Shown: positions 1 to 8,340, counted from the first letter of the stretch. The stretch is 22,762 nt of DNA from an uncultured Bacteroidales bacterium (GCA_900322025.1 ONYJ01000021.1:1-22762), one strand, 5' to 3'. A program made the numbers and translations. Notes: generated from the letters alone by a model not told the origin.

Positions 1-896
1 ACACTGATGTTTCCAGCTTTGTTTTCATGCCATATTGAAGGATAAAACACTTGCTTGTCAGCAGTTTTATTCAGCCGCTTGGATATAATTTTTTCAGATG
101 CAAATAGTGATGGGTCAACATTCTCATCAGATTCAAGAACATCGACAAGATTATAAGAAACATGGGGTATTTCAAAAGAAAAAGAATCACAATCTTTCTT
201 TCTTTTGAAAGCTACAATAATTACGCGCTCACGTTTTTGAGGAAGACCGAAATCAAGTGCATTCAATACTTGCCATTTCACAAAATATCCCAATTGGGCC
301 AGACTCTCCAGAATAATCTTGAAAGTACGACCACCATCATGCCCCACAAGCTGTTTCACATTCTCGAGCAGGACATAAGGAGGCTGATGATAATCAAGAA
401 TACGCTCTATCTCAAAAAACATAGTTCCACGAGTATCAGCAAAACCTTTCATTTTTCCCATAATAGAAAATGCCTGACACGGAAAACCAGCTAAAAGAAT
501 ATCATGTTTAGGAATTCTATTAGCTGGTATTTTTGTTATATCACCGTAAGGAATGATTCCAAAATTTGCGAAATAGGTCTGACAGGCCTTATCATCCCAT
601 TCACTACTAAAAACACACTTATAACCCATCTCATCAAAAGGAATACGTATACCACCTATTCCTGCAAACAAGTCAACAAATGTGAACTTAAAGTTTGAAG
701 GAGAAGGGAAAGGATAGTCATACAACTCACTGAAAATATTGTATGAACTTATAGGTTCTGATAATACTTCACTTCTACTTAAGAAATCAGAATCTGCGTT
801 GCAATAGCAGGTATTAGGCTTCTTTTTAGACAAATAATTAATAACGGCAGAAACAATCTCTGCATCTCTTTCTTTTCTGTAATGATCTCCACTCAT
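1..896 (-). CDS. DNA (cytosine-5) methyltransferase, C-terminus cut by window edge
   Basis: This gene would transfer a methyl group from S-adenosylmethionine to carbon 5 of cytosine in a specific DNA site. It runs off the left edge, so about 298 residues are visible, starting at the ATG at 896-894. After a roughly 65-residue N-terminal extension come the SAM-binding motif FVDLFAGIGG, the catalytic motif GFPCQAFS with Cys about residue 140, the ENV motif at about 178-180, and the later motif GLPQKRERVIIVAF. These are motifs I, IV, VI and VIII of the C5-methyltransferase family, in the usual order. The target-recognition region and the final motifs lie outside the window. No restriction endonuclease is visible on this side, so it may be an orphan or part of a restriction-modification pair further left. 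It is co-directional with the preceding cobalamin gene but has its own candidate promoter. The family call is very safe; the specificity is unknown. Confidence 0.95.
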   Translation of the reverse strand, partial: MSGDHYRKERDAEIVSAVINYLSKKKPNTCYCNADSDFLSRSEVLSEPISSYNIFSELYDYPFPSPSNFKFTFVDLFAGIGGIRIPFDEMGYKCVFSSEWDDKACQTYFANFGIIPYGDITKIPANRIPKHDILLAGFPCQAFSIMGKMKGFADTRGTMFFEIERILDYHQPPYVLLENVKQLVGHDGGRTFKIILESLAQLGYFVKWQVLNALDFGLPQKRERVIIVAFKRKKDCDSFSFEIPHVSYNLVDVLESDENVDPSLFASEKIISKRLNKTADKQVFYPSIWHENKAGNIS

Positions 897-959
897 ATTA
901 AAAAAAATACATCATCCCCTACAAAAGTGCGCTTGTTCCGCATTATTTAAAAAGTTGTG

Positions 960-988
960 CAAAGTTAACAAATATCAGTAGAATTCAA
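960..988 (-). promoter_or_regulatory. Candidate Bacteroidota-type promoter of the methyltransferase gene
   Basis: On the minus strand TAACTTTG (967-960) matches the TAnnTTTG -7 element exactly, with a TTG (988-986) 18 bp upstream as the -33 element. The -33 triplet overlaps the stop codon of the upstream cbiJ-cbiD gene. The implied leader is about 55-60 nt. The match is by consensus only. Confidence 0.5.
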
Positions 989-3090
989 TATATCTTTCCG
1001 CTATCATCGATAAGGAAAATAATAAGATCTGCTTCGGGACAAAGAGGTAGGCACACTTTTTTGCATCTCATTTTAATCTCATTTACAAATGACTGCAGAA
1101 GATTATCCGGAAGGATATCCCAGAGTTCCCGTGCAAGAGTAATACTTTGCGCCTTCTCTACAAGTTCCTTTTCACAACCTGCAGATTTTAATATAGTAGC
1201 AATAAAATCTCTATCCATAGTAACGGCACTGGAATGAGTATCCAGATTTCCGGCTGCTAACTTTACAGCTTTACCAAGCATTACACCAAGGGTTATTTGC
1301 CTGAATCCCAATTCGTACGCTATGCTGATAGTATCACCTATCTTATTACCATATTGCACAAAGCACTGCGGTGGAAGTTCTTTGTAATAATCCTTGAGGA
1401 AATTTTCACTCTTGGCTCCTGAGTTTATAACAACACGAGAGCAGCCGCTCGCCTTGGCCACATCCATACACTTGCGGATGGAATTTATAAATCCTTCCTC
1501 CGAGAATGGCTTGATTATACCGCTCACCCCTATTATGCTAATGCCACCTTCAATACCGAGTCTTGGATTAAAAGTTCGGCGAGCAACATCCTCTCCACCT
1601 GGTACAGAGATAATTACTTTAAAGCCATTATTCGGATATAAACGTTTAAGGTTGTCGGCTATCATCTTTCTCGGCCCTTTGTTTATAGCCGCTTCACCGG
1701 GAGGATAGTCAAAGCCCTGCAGGGTGATACGCCCGACACCTGCGCCACCTTCTATCAGAATATCAGCAGAGTCCAACAAAAAAACCTTTGCATGAATCTC
1801 CATCTTGTCTGTTACATCAGGGTCATCTCCACTGTCTTTGATAACAAATGCTTCTGCCTTAATGCCTTTCAGTCTATCTAATTGGCTCTCAGGTTCTGAG
1901 GATATTGTATCATGAAGTTCAGATGCAGAGAAAAGTGTACTACAGCGTTCTGCCTCTGGGGATACTGAGCTATTAGTTTCAGGCTCCGTAGGTAATGCAT
2001 TTTGAGTTTCAGACTCAGTCTGTGAAGAAACTGTATTACAGCGTTCCGTCTCTAAGGATACTGCACAACAAGTATCAACACTTATGTTTTCTTCGTCTGG
2101 AAGGAGGATATCCACACTTTCAGGGCAGATGCCTTCCATTAGGCACTTTGCAGCAGCTACTGCAGCAGCCGTGGCACAGCTACCGGTTGTAAGGCCGCTA
2201 TGCAACGGAAAAAATTCAGGCAGCAACTTTTCCACCATGCGCCGCATACCATACGGGCCATTCACCGTAACAAAACTCTCCGGCATAAGCGGACGCTCTA
2301 TGGCAAAAACCATAATACCTTTATTTAACGCAGCTTCTGTCTTCTGAATATAGCCCCCTGTTAATCCACTCTCCTTCAACAGAATGGCATCTGGACCAAC
2401 TCTATCTATTTCAACATTTTCATCTTCGTCACGACGATAAAAGCAAAGATGCTCAAGAGCCACACCATACCTATAGGCTAGTTCTCGAGATGAAGGCCTA
2501 TCGAGAATACGATGAAAAACTTCTATACCGGCCTCTTCCAAAGGTCTGAGTTTAGGAATAGACTGAACACCGGCGGTTGAAAGCAGACGCCAAGATTTTC
2601 TTCCGGTATTATCACGCCGTTGGGCAGCTATATTATTACGCTGTTTTGCAGCAGAATCTCTACATTCACTTACAAGATGCCCACACTTTTCCAGATGCCG
2701 TTTAGGCTCTACAGAGTGCCGCTTAAACTCGTTGCTTATTATACTAACAGCATCGGAGAAATCCTTACACCATACTATTCGGCTATCACGTGGCGGATAA
2801 ATCCTTTCAAATCTTATAACAGGAATATTCAAAATCTTTGAAGCCTCAGCGATATTGCAGTGAAGCTCACTTGCAAATGGATGTGCCGCATCAATTATAA
2901 GCCTGATATTATTGCTGTTACAAAATTCGGTTATTTCTTCCCTATCCATTGCCCCACTAATCAACTGCCCATGCAGGAGCGTCAACTGCTGCTCCCCTCC
3001 CTTAGTGGAATAGTAGAACACAGAACCTGCCTCCTCAAGCTCCTTTGCGGCCATACGGCCTTCTGTTGTTCCTCCAAAAACCAAAATCAT
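985..3090 (-). CDS. cbiJ-cbiD: CbiJ-CbiD fusion: precorrin-6A reductase and cobalt-precorrin-5B C1-methyltransferase
   Basis: A two-domain enzyme of the anaerobic corrin pathway. Residues 1 to about 290 are CbiJ/CobK, which reduces the macrocycle of cobalt-precorrin-6A with NAD(P)H; it shows an N-terminal GGTTEGR nucleotide loop and DAAHPFA near residue 70. Residues about 296-701 are CbiD, which adds the C1 methyl group; it shows HSGLTTGSCATAAA, KDSGDDPDVTD, PPGEAAINKGPRKMI and RLGIEGGISIIG. Two low-complexity stretches interrupt the domains: about 124-164 in CbiJ (Arg/Lys/Asn rich) and about 340-405 in CbiD (Ser/Thr/Glu rich). In ordinary CbiD only a short loop separates the LLPD strand from the KDSGDDPD strand, so the second stretch looks inserted. 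The start is the ATG at 3090, which directly begins the conserved MILVFGGTTEGR. It follows cbiG-cbiF on the same strand after a 201-bp repeat-rich gap. The domain calls are secure. Confidence 0.93.
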   Translation of the reverse strand: MILVFGGTTEGRMAAKELEEAGSVFYYSTKGGEQQLTLLHGQLISGAMDREEITEFCNSNNIRLIIDAAHPFASELHCNIAEASKILNIPVIRFERIYPPRDSRIVWCKDFSDAVSIISNEFKRHSVEPKRHLEKCGHLVSECRDSAAKQRNNIAAQRRDNTGRKSWRLLSTAGVQSIPKLRPLEEAGIEVFHRILDRPSSRELAYRYGVALEHLCFYRRDEDENVEIDRVGPDAILLKESGLTGGYIQKTEAALNKGIMVFAIERPLMPESFVTVNGPYGMRRMVEKLLPEFFPLHSGLTTGSCATAAAVAAAKCLMEGICPESVDILLPDEENISVDTCCAVSLETERCNTVSSQTESETQNALPTEPETNSSVSPEAERCSTLFSASELHDTISSEPESQLDRLKGIKAEAFVIKDSGDDPDVTDKMEIHAKVFLLDSADILIEGGAGVGRITLQGFDYPPGEAAINKGPRKMIADNLKRLYPNNGFKVIISVPGGEDVARRTFNPRLGIEGGISIIGVSGIIKPFSEEGFINSIRKCMDVAKASGCSRVVINSGAKSENFLKDYYKELPPQCFVQYGNKIGDTISIAYELGFRQITLGVMLGKAVKLAAGNLDTHSSAVTMDRDFIATILKSAGCEKELVEKAQSITLARELWDILPDNLLQSFVNEIKMRCKKVCLPLCPEADLIIFLIDDSGKIY

Positions 3091-3291
3091 CTGTTGTTCT
3101 ATTACTCAGTCTTACTCTCTACTTCCGTGCTGATAGTTTCAACTCACGGCTAACTTTTCAACTTTAATATCTAACTCTAATCTCTAAGTTTTATATCTAA
3201 ACTCTAAGTTACAACCTTCTAACTATAAACCAGAGAATCTAAAACCATAAAATTCTATTACCCTCAAAAACAGGTACTTCATAACCTATTA
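3091..3291. repeat. Intergenic gap with degenerate CTCTAA direct repeats
   Basis: This gap between two co-directional cobalamin genes has no gene. Its centre (about 3160-3215) is a degenerate repeat: an ATATCTAA-CTCTAA-CTCTAAGTT pattern at 3167-3190 recurs as ATATCTAAACTCTAAGTT at about 3193-3210. I see no TAnnTTTG element on the minus strand, so cbiJ-cbiD is probably read through from cbiG-cbiF. Confidence 0.5.
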
Positions 3292-5442
3292 TTACTCGCT
3301 GCCCTCATCTTTTTCAGCCTTGCGGAAAAGGTGAGTAAAATGTTTAGAATAAAGTTCCGAAAGCCCCTCGCGATTATCAATAGCAGCTCCAACTACCAGC
3401 ATTGTAGTCAAGGTAAGATTATTATCCTTCACTATTTTAGACAAATCTTTCAATACTCCGCGATATATCCTCTGATCAGGCCAAGTCAGATGATAACAGG
3501 CTGCAACCGGCGTATCTTCAGGATATTCCATAAGTAATTCCTGCTGCACTTGCTCCACAATAGCCGCCGACAGGAAAATACACATAGTGCTATTGCTCTT
3601 AGCCAAAAGATGCAACTTCTCCTTATCAGGCATTGGAGTTCGCCCCTCCCCCCTCGTGAGTATAATTGTCTGACATTTCTCCGGTATGGTAAACTGGCTC
3701 TTTAACTCTGCCGCCGCCGCCAAAAATGATGATATTCCGGGAGTTATGTGATAGTTCATCCGATGCTTGTCAAAGAATGCCATTTGCTCCTGAATTGCAC
3801 CAAAAATGCAAGGGTCTCCGGTATGAAGCCTCACGATAAACTTTCCCTTATCGTAGAAATCCTTCATTAGGGCACACTGTTGCTCAAGATCCATCGCGGC
3901 AGAAGAAACCACCGTGGCACTTGGTTTAGCATAAAATGTAAGTTCCTTAGGCACAAGACTCCCGGCATAGAGAATCAAATCTGCCCTACGGAGCATTTTC
4001 ATACCCCTCACGCTCACTAATTCAGGATCGCCAGGACCTGCACCAACAATCTCTATATGAGGATGCGGCAAAAAACTATAATCCACAGCAGCGGCCAGCG
4101 TCCAGTTTGTCCCCTTTTGCTTTGGAAGCACGAGGCAACCCGCAGGAAACAACCTATAATCCACAGCAGCGGAATTGCCGCCTGACGATGACAAAGCAGA
4201 ATTGCCAGACGAAGACGATACGGATTTGCCACATGATGAGGATGAAGTGTTAAAGCATCCTAACGCAGAAAGTATCGCAGAAGCTTCTGATACAGAAGGA
4301 GTACCTACACACTTTTCAACGGTCTCACTAGGAGTAGGCACAGGAACAGAAGACAATTGCTCTGCCGAATAAAACATTACTTTAACATCGTTAGTGGTGC
4401 GCGAATTGTGGCTGCCGAGATTGCTGAACAGGCCACTGCTACTATTGCATATGTTGTCTGCATCACAAGATTCTGCTTTACAAGGTTCTGCTTCACAAGG
4501 TTCAGTAGCTCCTGCATTACAGATTCCGCTATCGCCGATGTTGTACGCTTTGTAGCCCATAGTATTGCGCATTTTGCTATCGCCTGTATTGTGCGTCTTG
4601 AGTTCTCTCTCAAGAGCTTTCAACACCGGTTCATCTTTTTTGATATCGGCACTTGATATACTTACTATAGCCTCTCTGCATATACCGTTATTGCTTAGGC
4701 AATTAAAAATATCCTCTATCACCTTTTCCGTAGGTCCGGCCTGCCTTGCTAATCCAATACCTAAGTGCAGACATTTCGGAACCCATTGAATAGTAGGAAT
4801 ATCCATCCTTCTCCTTATCGGCGACACAGAAAGCAAGAGACTAAATTTAGACAGGTCTATATCCTCAAATCTGTAGAAAAACTCAACATTGCCTGCAGGA
4901 TTCTCCTCCAACCACTTAGTTCCATCGTCATGAACTTCTATTAACAATGCAGTTGGTTTACCGCCTGCATACAAGAATATTTGGCTGTTCAAATCATCAC
5001 ATTCCTGAGTCCAACCAAATCGCTGAGCCAAAAGGTCTAAAGCCCAAAGCCCGCAACCGTCTGTTTGAGTGGTTATTACAGGATGAGCCTTTAGGTGAGT
5101 CGCCAGCCTTGTGGTAATCTCATTAGCACCACCTATATGGCCGGAAAGCACAGAAACCACCTCTTTGCCATTGCTGCTAACACAAAGCACTGCAGGGTCG
5201 GTATGCTTATCTTTCAGCAACGGGGCAATAGTTCTTACGCAAATACCCATAGCCCCCACAAACACAAGGCAATCCAGAGATTTCCACCTTGCCGCAACCT
5301 CTCCCCGGCCAATAATCTCTACTTGAGAACGCTCCTCAGATCCATCAGCCTCTGAATAAAGCCCTTGCACCCTCAAGTAAGAGGCAACTCTCTCCGCCAC
5401 CTCCCTGCCCTGTTCAGATATAAGTACTATCATAGATTTCAT
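3292..5442 (-). CDS. cbiG-cbiF: CbiG-CbiF fusion: cobalt-precorrin-5A hydrolase and cobalt-precorrin-4 C11-methyltransferase
   Basis: A bifunctional corrin-ring enzyme of 716 residues from the ATG at 5442. A longer reading would need a TTG at 5451, and another in-frame ATG lies at 5433. Residues 1 to about 455 are CbiG, which opens the delta-lactone and releases the C20 carbon as acetaldehyde. It shows GICVRTIAPLLKDKHTDPA, LSGHIGGANE and, in its C-terminal domain, GIGLARQAGP, FYSAEQL and VGTPSVSEA. Residues about 463-716 are CbiF/CobM, which methylates C11 using SAM, with IVGAGPGDPELVSVRG, YAGSLVPKE, LHTGDPCIFGA and ITPGISSF. The CbiG C-terminal domain is split by two low-complexity inserts, about 283-350 (Cys/Glu/Ala pentapeptide repeats and two xxGDS units) and about 397-435 (Ser/Gly/Asn). 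The conserved segments resume in register after each, so the frame is intact. It heads the minus-strand block with cbiJ-cbiD. The functions are secure; the exact start is uncertain. Confidence 0.93.
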   Translation of the reverse strand: MKSMIVLISEQGREVAERVASYLRVQGLYSEADGSEERSQVEIIGRGEVAARWKSLDCLVFVGAMGICVRTIAPLLKDKHTDPAVLCVSSNGKEVVSVLSGHIGGANEITTRLATHLKAHPVITTQTDGCGLWALDLLAQRFGWTQECDDLNSQIFLYAGGKPTALLIEVHDDGTKWLEENPAGNVEFFYRFEDIDLSKFSLLLSVSPIRRRMDIPTIQWVPKCLHLGIGLARQAGPTEKVIEDIFNCLSNNGICREAIVSISSADIKKDEPVLKALERELKTHNTGDSKMRNTMGYKAYNIGDSGICNAGATEPCEAEPCKAESCDADNICNSSSGLFSNLGSHNSRTTNDVKVMFYSAEQLSSVPVPTPSETVEKCVGTPSVSEASAILSALGCFNTSSSSCGKSVSSSSGNSALSSSGGNSAAVDYRLFPAGCLVLPKQKGTNWTLAAAVDYSFLPHPHIEIVGAGPGDPELVSVRGMKMLRRADLILYAGSLVPKELTFYAKPSATVVSSAAMDLEQQCALMKDFYDKGKFIVRLHTGDPCIFGAIQEQMAFFDKHRMNYHITPGISSFLAAAAELKSQFTIPEKCQTIILTRGEGRTPMPDKEKLHLLAKSNSTMCIFLSAAIVEQVQQELLMEYPEDTPVAACYHLTWPDQRIYRGVLKDLSKIVKDNNLTLTTMLVVGAAIDNREGLSELYSKHFTHLFRKAEKDEGSE
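4076..4172. repeat. 19-bp direct repeat at 4076-4094 and 4154-4172 in cbiG
   Basis: CTATAATCCACAGCAGCGG occurs twice, exactly 78 bp (26 codons) apart, and encodes the repeated peptide AAVDY on each side of the GCLVLPKQKG strand of CbiG. The in-frame spacing suggests a local segmental duplication that helped create the second insert. Confidence 0.85.
4465..4509. repeat. Three tandem 15-bp units inside cbiG
   Basis: ACAAGATTCTGCTTT, ACAAGGTTCTGCTTC and ACAAGGTTCAGTAGC sit head to tail. Read on the coding (minus) strand they give pentapeptides of the type EPCEA, EPCKA, ESCDA. The period keeps the frame, so copy-number change would alter the protein by five residues per unit. Confidence 0.85.
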
Positions 5443-5448
5443 AACACA

Positions 5449-5456
5449 CAAAAATA
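5449..5456 (-). promoter_or_regulatory. cbiG-cbiF: Possible -7 element in front of cbiG-cbiF
   Basis: On the minus strand TATTTTTG matches TAnnTTTG and ends 7 nt before the chosen ATG, which would give an almost leaderless transcript. No convincing -33 TTG was found at the usual distance. If the element is used, the TTG start at 5451 is excluded and ATG 5442 or ATG 5433 is favoured. Confidence 0.3.
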
Positions 5457-5648
5457 TATAAAAATGAGAACTGTTATATATGGATATATGTGTAAATGAA
5501 AAATAACGAAAATTTTCATTACCTTTTCAGAATCATCTTCACAAAGATGGAAGATAAGAATCGAATAAAAGTAGTACTTGTTAGTTAGGATAGGCGAAAA
5601 AGAGACGCTCGTAAAATAAATAGTATAACAATACAAAGAAATATTTAT

Positions 5649-6203
5649 ATGCCAAACAGATGCCTATATACATCAACATTTGCTGAGTTTCTGACTCGGG
5701 ATCCATTGGCGGTACTAGGTGCTCTTCACAAGAATTATCATGGTGATTCGCTGACTACTACCGATGAGGCATGGATGGATGAGATTTCTTTGATGCAACA
5801 AGTGCTTGAGCCGTGGAAGGATGAAGTAGGACAGATAGTATTCGAATATGATATTCCACGTCTTGGGAAACGTATCGATATAGTTCTACTGTTGCGAGGT
5901 TTGATATTCTGTCTGGAGTTTAAGGTGGGCAAAAAGGATGAGTTTCAACCTTCAGTTTACAACGACGATATCTACAATCCGATAATTACAGGAGAGGAAC
6001 ACCTGCAGGAATTGATAACAAAAGTATTGAAACATGCGGGAGTGGAGCGAAACAATGAAGCAATAGATAATTGGTTGATAAGTCCGTATGCTCCGACTCC
6101 AACTATCATCGAGGCGGCACGCACGCTGTTTGAGAATCACTCGGTAGAAGACATCACACGGCACAAAGCCGACAAGGTTTCAACCGACCGTACTATCAAC
6201 TAA
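5649..6203 (+). pseudogene. Decayed DUF2075-type protein (N-terminal nuclease-like part only)
   Basis: The 184-residue frame resembles the N-terminal part of long DUF2075 proteins, in which a restriction-nuclease-like region precedes an ATPase/helicase domain. The family-like segments are GQIVFEYDIPRLGKRIDIVL and FCLEFKVG (about residues 62-98), then YNDDIYNPI, WLISPYAPTPTIIEAA and HSVEDITRHKADKVSTDRTI near the end. From memory of the family, a longer stretch normally lies between FKVG and YNDD, and the frame normally runs on into a P-loop GxPGAGKT domain just after STDRTI. Here KDEFQPS joins the two parts and the frame stops right after TDRTIN. I infer an internal deletion and loss of the whole ATPase half. 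A short functional protein cannot be excluded. It opens the accessory block that separates the two minus-strand halves of the cobalamin cluster. Confidence 0.6.
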
Positions 6204-6254
6204 TTGACCCTGATAAGGCTGTACGATTGAGGCTACGGGCTATTTAGAAGAAAT

Positions 6255-6656
6255 ATGAAGCAGATAGAAGTAGTAGCAGCCATCATCCATGATGACAAAG
6301 GTCGTATCTTCGCTACTCAGAGGGGATATGGGGAGTGGAAGGACTACTGGGAGTTTCCTGGTGGAAAGATTGAAGCTGGAGAAACACCTGAGGAGGCATT
6401 AAAGCGCGAGATATGGGAGGAGTTGGAGACGCATATCGCAGTGGAGTGCTTTGTGGAAACGGTAGAATGGGATTACCCACAGTTTCATCTCACAATGCAT
6501 TGCTATCTTTGTAATGTGGAGAGTGGAGAACTGATGTTGAAAGAGCACGAGGCTGCTAAGTGGCTCAAAAAAGATGAGTTGGAGAGCATAAACCGGCTAC
6601 CTGCAGACTGGGATTTAGTGAGGAAACTGAAAATAAAACGAATTAACAATACGTAA
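6255..6656 (+). CDS. Nudix hydrolase, MutT-like (8-oxo-dGTP diphosphatase or related)
   Basis: A 133-residue single-domain Nudix protein, the usual length for MutT-type enzymes, which hydrolyse nucleoside triphosphates such as oxidised dGTP to the monophosphate. The fold begins with VVAAIIHDDKGRIFATQR, followed by WEFPGGKIEAGE and the Nudix box. Gly37, Glu43, and Arg51-Glu52-x-x-Glu55-Glu56 fit G-x5-E-x7-REUxEE. The final G-U of the box is Glu58-Thr59, a small departure that does not remove the metal-binding glutamates. The C-terminal region (AAKWLKKDELESI, LPADWDLV) is typical of the MutT group. The start has a purine-rich AGAAGA upstream. It lies 51 bp after the decayed DUF2075 fragment on the same strand and has no obvious role in cobalamin synthesis. 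The substrate is not determined by sequence. Confidence 0.88.
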   Translation: MKQIEVVAAIIHDDKGRIFATQRGYGEWKDYWEFPGGKIEAGETPEEALKREIWEELETHIAVECFVETVEWDYPQFHLTMHCYLCNVESGELMLKEHEAAKWLKKDELESINRLPADWDLVRKLKIKRINNT

Positions 6657-6715
6657 TAATATCGTCAATCAAATGCGAGAATCAAATGGAGGATAAGCAG
6701 AATAAAGCCCATATA

Positions 6716-8083
6716 TCAGACAACTTCCAATTCAGGTAGTATTACAGGTTCTTCACGAGGCTCATTACATAGGAACATACAATAATAGATAGGGAGATAT
6801 GTCGCACCTTTTTTCTTGAAGATTTCTCGCTCGTTAGAAAAAACGAAGGCACAATTTATATCATAATCAGGGTTTGCAAGAAACTTGGAAAGTGCACTAT
6901 GCTCGGTGTAATCCTTACCAGATTTTATCTCTAACGGCAAAACCGTAAGCTGTTCATAGTCATCTATCAAGAAGTCAACCTCGCCCTTTTTCTTGTTATC
7001 ATAATAATGTAGCTTGAAGCCATGTGCAGCCAGTTCCTGAGCAACGGCAGATTCATACACCGTGCCAAGGTTAATACTCTTGATGTCTTGTAGGACGGCA
7101 TTCACGTTTACACCATAAAGGAGGTTGGTCAGTAGTCCCACATCGTTCAAATAGAGCTTCACAAGGCGTTTCTGTTTTGATTCGGTAAGGGGAAAACGAG
7201 GATTACTAATAGCAGATACTTCCAAGGCTACACCCGAATTAGTCAGATATTCAAACTCATCTGCATAATCGGAGAAAGTTTTCCCTTTTTTATCTTCAAT
7301 ATTTTTATATACAATGCGTTTCTTCTTATTTTCCAGATTACTCGGGATTAGGTCGTATATCTTGCGAATCTTTAATTTGTGTTCTTTGTCATATTGAGAA
7401 GCATCGATGCGATAGAGGTCGTGTATATCTCTATGAATAGCCCTGACACGAATCATATTCCTATCCGCAAGATAATTATTAATAGCTTCGGGTAAGCCTC
7501 CGACAAGCAAGTAATATTGGAAACGTTTCAAAAGAATATTATGCGTACTCTCGTCCAAAGCCTCCTTACGGAGATAGCTCTGCCGAATGTTCTCAATCCA
7601 TTCTTTACCAACTCCTGTGGCCCAAAGAAACTCCTCAAAGTCGAGAGGATACATCTGCTCTATGGCTACGCTGCCAAGTGGAACTGATGGCGTTTCCGAT
7701 AAGGCAACCCCTAATTGGGAACCACTTGCTATGAACCTATAACGCGACTCGTGATTGAGAAACTTCAGCATTGTCATCAGGTGCGGATAGCTTTGAATCT
7801 CATCCAAAAATATCAATGTATCGGATTTATTTCCAAGAGGTGTTAAGTAATAATTGCCCAAACGCATATAGAGATCGTTGGTTGTATGCACATTGGCAAA
7901 AAACTGCTCCCCTTCCTTATCTTCTCTTAGGTTAATTTCAACAAAATGTGTGAAGAGTTTCTGCCCGACATAACGTATAAGATAGGATTTACCTATTTGT
8001 CGTGCGCCATTGACGAGAAGAATCTTATCAGGTTCTTCAATGAGGAAACGCTCTATAAACGAAGTAAATTTACGTTCCAACAT
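6716..8083 (-). CDS. AAA-type ATPase with C-terminal DUF4143 domain
   Basis: A 455-residue ATP-binding protein of the large family common in Bacteroidota and archaea. The Walker A motif GARQIGKS is at residues 26-33 and Walker B LIFLDE at 90-95, followed by a sensor-like FIASGSQLG. The second half carries the DUF4143 region and a GEVDFLIDD ... LPLEIKSGK segment near residues 365-395, resembling a PD-(D/E)xK nuclease-like core. The members are widespread, often mobile, and of uncertain role; toxin-antitoxin-like and DNA-related roles have been proposed without general proof. The ATG at 8083 precedes MLERKF, a normal start. It is transcribed divergently from the flavoprotein gene across a 293-bp A+T-rich region with spaced repeats. 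It belongs to the accessory block and does not look damaged. Confidence 0.88.
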   Translation of the reverse strand: MLERKFTSFIERFLIEEPDKILLVNGARQIGKSYLIRYVGQKLFTHFVEINLREDKEGEQFFANVHTTNDLYMRLGNYYLTPLGNKSDTLIFLDEIQSYPHLMTMLKFLNHESRYRFIASGSQLGVALSETPSVPLGSVAIEQMYPLDFEEFLWATGVGKEWIENIRQSYLRKEALDESTHNILLKRFQYYLLVGGLPEAINNYLADRNMIRVRAIHRDIHDLYRIDASQYDKEHKLKIRKIYDLIPSNLENKKKRIVYKNIEDKKGKTFSDYADEFEYLTNSGVALEVSAISNPRFPLTESKQKRLVKLYLNDVGLLTNLLYGVNVNAVLQDIKSINLGTVYESAVAQELAAHGFKLHYYDNKKKGEVDFLIDDYEQLTVLPLEIKSGKDYTEHSALSKFLANPDYDINCAFVFSNEREIFKKKGATYLPIYYCMFLCNEPREEPVILPELEVV

Positions 8084-8255
8084 AACTCTTTTATTTACAT
8101 CCGATACAAAATTACAATATTTCCCTCATCAAGCAAAGAAAAATCAACTTATTCTATATTTTTAATCATATTTTCGTCAATTTATTCCGTTTTTTTAGGA
8201 GTAAAAATAGCATTTATTCCAATTTTTAAAGCCATAAAATATACACTTATTCCGT

Positions 8256-8290
8256 TTTGTTTACACAAATTCAGATTGTATATATCTTTG
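8256..8290 (+). promoter_or_regulatory. Candidate promoter of the flavoprotein gene
   Basis: TATCTTTG at 8283-8290 matches TAnnTTTG. TTTG at 8256-8259 could be the -33 element, although the 23-bp spacing is longer than the usual 19-21. Transcription would begin near 8297, giving an approximately 80-nt leader that contains the ATA repeat. Confidence 0.45.
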
Positions 8291-8340
8291 TGCGAATATC
8301 AATGATTTTTAACGAGAATTAGGCGAGAATAGCGTTATAA

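Noticed and set aside
162..698. Two plus-strand frames at the left edge
   Set aside because: They are antisense to the methyltransferase, whose motifs are clear on the minus strand.
4377..4613. 78-residue minus-strand frame with NLVKQNLVKQNLVMQ repeats
   Set aside because: It is an alternative reading of the 15-bp repeats inside cbiG; the cbiG frame continues into conserved sequence on both sides.
8149..8280. CRISPR array
   Set aside because: The regularly spaced TTATTC elements are only about 6-12 bp long and degenerate, and no cas gene is nearby.
7946..8305. 119-residue plus-strand frame across the divergent intergenic region
   Set aside because: Its first part is antisense to the conserved N-terminus and P-loop of the ATPase, and the rest is A+T-rich DNA giving a Phe/Ile/Ser-rich peptide without family features.
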